The position numbers and the translations under genes are program-made. From the NCBI GenBank assembly GCA_964456185.1, contig CAYVZZ010000122.1:1-6654 (forward strand): a stretch of DNA of 6,654 bases, in the 5' to 3' direction. Source of the DNA: CAYVZZ01 sp964456185. Its GTDB lineage: Bacteria > Pseudomonadota > Gammaproteobacteria > Pseudomonadales > Alcanivoracaceae. A model generated the notes under the pieces. It did no database searches. It was given only the letters and a program-made list of their open reading frames with translations, and had not been told where the DNA came from. Below are positions 5,285-6,654 of this stretch, in pieces; positions within the stretch are counted from its first letter, which is position 1, and every line of letters starts with the position of its first letter.

Positions 5285-6457
5285 ATGCGTCCGTCATCTA
5301 AAACACACAGCTGGCTAAGCAACCCCCTAGACTGGTCACACATTGACCGCATGATTTTGTTAGCGACATTAATCCTCTTTAGTCCCGTTTTGGTAATTGC
5401 AGGTGTCGTGGCTATGTATGGGTTATCGCCCAACGAACTTTCCGATCCTGTGGCAAAATGGCTGATCATCGGTGAGTTAATTTATTTTTTGTTTCTCCTT
5501 GCCCTCATCTACTTGGCAAGTCACAAACGCAAAACACAGCCACAATGGCTGTTAATGGAATATTTCCTAGTTTATTCCTACCTTATTACAACATCCCTTA
5601 TTACTTGGCTCGCCGGCGCTTTATTTTCTGCCGGGCCTCTCATGCTATTACTCGGGGTTACCATCTCTGCGCCATTAAGCAGTATCCGCATCTTAAAGCA
5701 GGCTTATTTCTTTACCTTTTTCGTTTTCCTAATCGTGGTGGCGCTGACTATTCAATACTCGCTACCCCAAGCTCCTCTATTCACAGTTTCTCCCTATGAA
5801 GCAGATGGCTCCCCACGAACCTTCTGGCTAACTTTCCAAATTATTCTTGTAGCGGTTACCTTAACCTTCCTCTTTATCGCCTTGCGCGCCACTGAACGAT
5901 GGGGCAACCGTGAGCGCACATACCGCGAAATGTCGACCACCGACGGCCTCACCCATCTAACGAATCGGCGCGCATTACTGGAACGCGCCGAGGCAGAATT
6001 CCGTCTCGCACAACAAGGCAACGACTCCGCTTTTGCTTGCATTATGGTCGATATCGATCATTTCAAACGCATCAATGACACCTACGGTCACCAAGCCGGC
6101 GATGCCATTTTAGTGGCTGTATCAAGTGTGCTAGCCCGAAATGCCAGACAATATGATGAGGTGGGACGTTATGGCGGCGAAGAATTTCTTGTAGTTTTAC
6201 CAGGCGCCTCCGAAGTGCAAGCGGCTCTAGTGGCAGAGCGCCTGCGCAACGGTATCAAACAGCAACAAATCCCGTTCAATGACAAACTAATAAGCGTTAC
6301 CGCTAGCTTTGGTGTCGCTGCCTTTCCGGCGCCAAGCATCAATGGCTTTGATAAATTACTCAAAGCTGCTGATGACGCCCTCTATGCCGCCAAGAACAAC
6401 GGCCGCAACCGTGTAATACGAGCCAGCCAGTCATACCGACTAGACCAAGCAGATTAA
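5285..6457 (+). CDS. Membrane-bound diguanylate cyclase (GGDEF), about six transmembrane segments
   Basis: This 390-residue inner-membrane protein is predicted to join two GTP into cyclic di-GMP. The N-terminal half has hydrophobic segments at about 23-46, 58-79, 91-110, 114-130, 140-158 and 181-201, with a short periplasmic-side loop at about 159-180. I do not recognise it as a named sensor domain; it resembles a MASE-type module. A basic, charged linker (201-216) leads to a complete GGDEF domain: TDGLTHLTNRR (219-229), VDIDHFKRIND (255-265), YGHQAGD (267-273), RYGGEEF with the active site at 297-301, and a C-terminal ADDALYAAKNNGRN. RQYD (288-291), five residues before GGEEF, is the RxxD inhibitory site, so product feedback is expected. 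The ATG at 5285 has no evident SD; the ATG at codon 23 would remove the basic N-terminus and is no better. It is divergent from pip and appears monocistronic. Confidence 0.93.
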   Translation: MRPSSKTHSWLSNPLDWSHIDRMILLATLILFSPVLVIAGVVAMYGLSPNELSDPVAKWLIIGELIYFLFLLALIYLASHKRKTQPQWLLMEYFLVYSYLITTSLITWLAGALFSAGPLMLLLGVTISAPLSSIRILKQAYFFTFFVFLIVVALTIQYSLPQAPLFTVSPYEADGSPRTFWLTFQIILVAVTLTFLFIALRATERWGNRERTYREMSTTDGLTHLTNRRALLERAEAEFRLAQQGNDSAFACIMVDIDHFKRINDTYGHQAGDAILVAVSSVLARNARQYDEVGRYGGEEFLVVLPGASEVQAALVAERLRNGIKQQQIPFNDKLISVTASFGVAAFPAPSINGFDKLLKAADDALYAAKNNGRNRVIRASQSYRLDQAD

Positions 6458-6654
6458 CAAACCTCTTTTCATAAACGGTTGGTCTTGTCTCAGGCTTTCA
6501 GGCTTTCCACCGCGTGGCAGCACCATTAAAACACCACTACTGGGCTAAGTCGACGGCGATAAGACAGCGTGGCGTTTTCCCTAGGTGACCCAGACCACAC
6601 AATTCAGGTTGACGATTGGCGGTTATCTCACTCACAATCTCCTACGTTTAATTT
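6458..6654. other. Non-coding tail downstream of the diguanylate cyclase gene
   Basis: No gene or convincing terminator is visible here. It contains an exact 8-bp tandem repeat CAGGCTTT (6491-6506), a small CCAC-CGC-GTGG hairpin (6508-6518) and a 32-codon minus-strand open frame (6537-6635, GTG start, TAGGAG only 3 nt upstream) with no recognised homology. I treat that open frame as unproven. Confidence 0.5.

Noticed and set aside
6458..6490. Possible terminator after the diguanylate cyclase gene (AAACC...GGTTTGG-like pairing)
   Set aside because: The actual pairing is only four to five base pairs around a loop of about 13 nt, without a T-run; too weak to call.
1..6654. Mobile elements, CRISPR arrays, tRNA genes or defence systems
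   Set aside because: No transposase or integrase motif, no regularly spaced repeats, no cloverleaf, and all clear genes are ordinary chromosomal families.

Overview
The window looks like a chromosomal stretch of a gammaproteobacterium with roughly balanced base composition. This is an inference from gene content: a DUF3015-DUF4105 pair, a prolyl aminopeptidase-dtd pair and TRL-like lipoproteins all fit Pseudomonadales, Cellvibrionales or Oceanospirillales-type genomes. No rRNA, tRNA, transposase, phage gene or CRISPR array is visible. The species cannot be named from this alone.

Left part (1-2445, minus strand): two exported proteins lie in one transcription unit. A small secreted DUF3015 protein (1960-2445) has its own sigma70-like promoter and Shine-Dalgarno (SD) site. 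After an 85-bp gap containing a hairpin comes a large DUF4105 protein (1874 down to the window edge, 3' end missing). It joins a papain-like (Lnb-type) periplasmic domain to a C-terminal region that reads like outer-membrane beta-strands. The DUF4105 gene probably uses a TTG start.

Middle (2446-3801, plus strand): a 257-bp divergent control region separates the DUF3015 gene from three tandem TRL-like lipoprotein genes (2703-3014, 3073-3408, 3415-3801). The last 38 or so residues of the family core align without gaps in all three. The first gene has a strong SD, GCT-rich codons and a strong intrinsic terminator behind it. The second and third lie beyond that terminator with poor ribosome-binding sites and are probably made at lower level. 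With the divergent DUF3015/DUF4105 pair, the left half looks like an envelope module of unknown function: one secreted protein, one putative outer-membrane enzyme and three lipoproteins.

Right part: dtd (3779-4216) and pip (4213 to about 5178) form a translationally coupled minus-strand operon with an ATGA overlap. It converges on, and overlaps by 23 bp, the third TRL gene. D-aminoacyl-tRNA deacylase proofreads mischarged tRNAs, and prolyl aminopeptidase releases N-terminal proline from peptides. Divergent from pip is a membrane-bound diguanylate cyclase (5285-6457) with about six transmembrane segments, an intact GGEEF active site and an RxxD inhibitory site. The final 197 bp hold no gene I can support.
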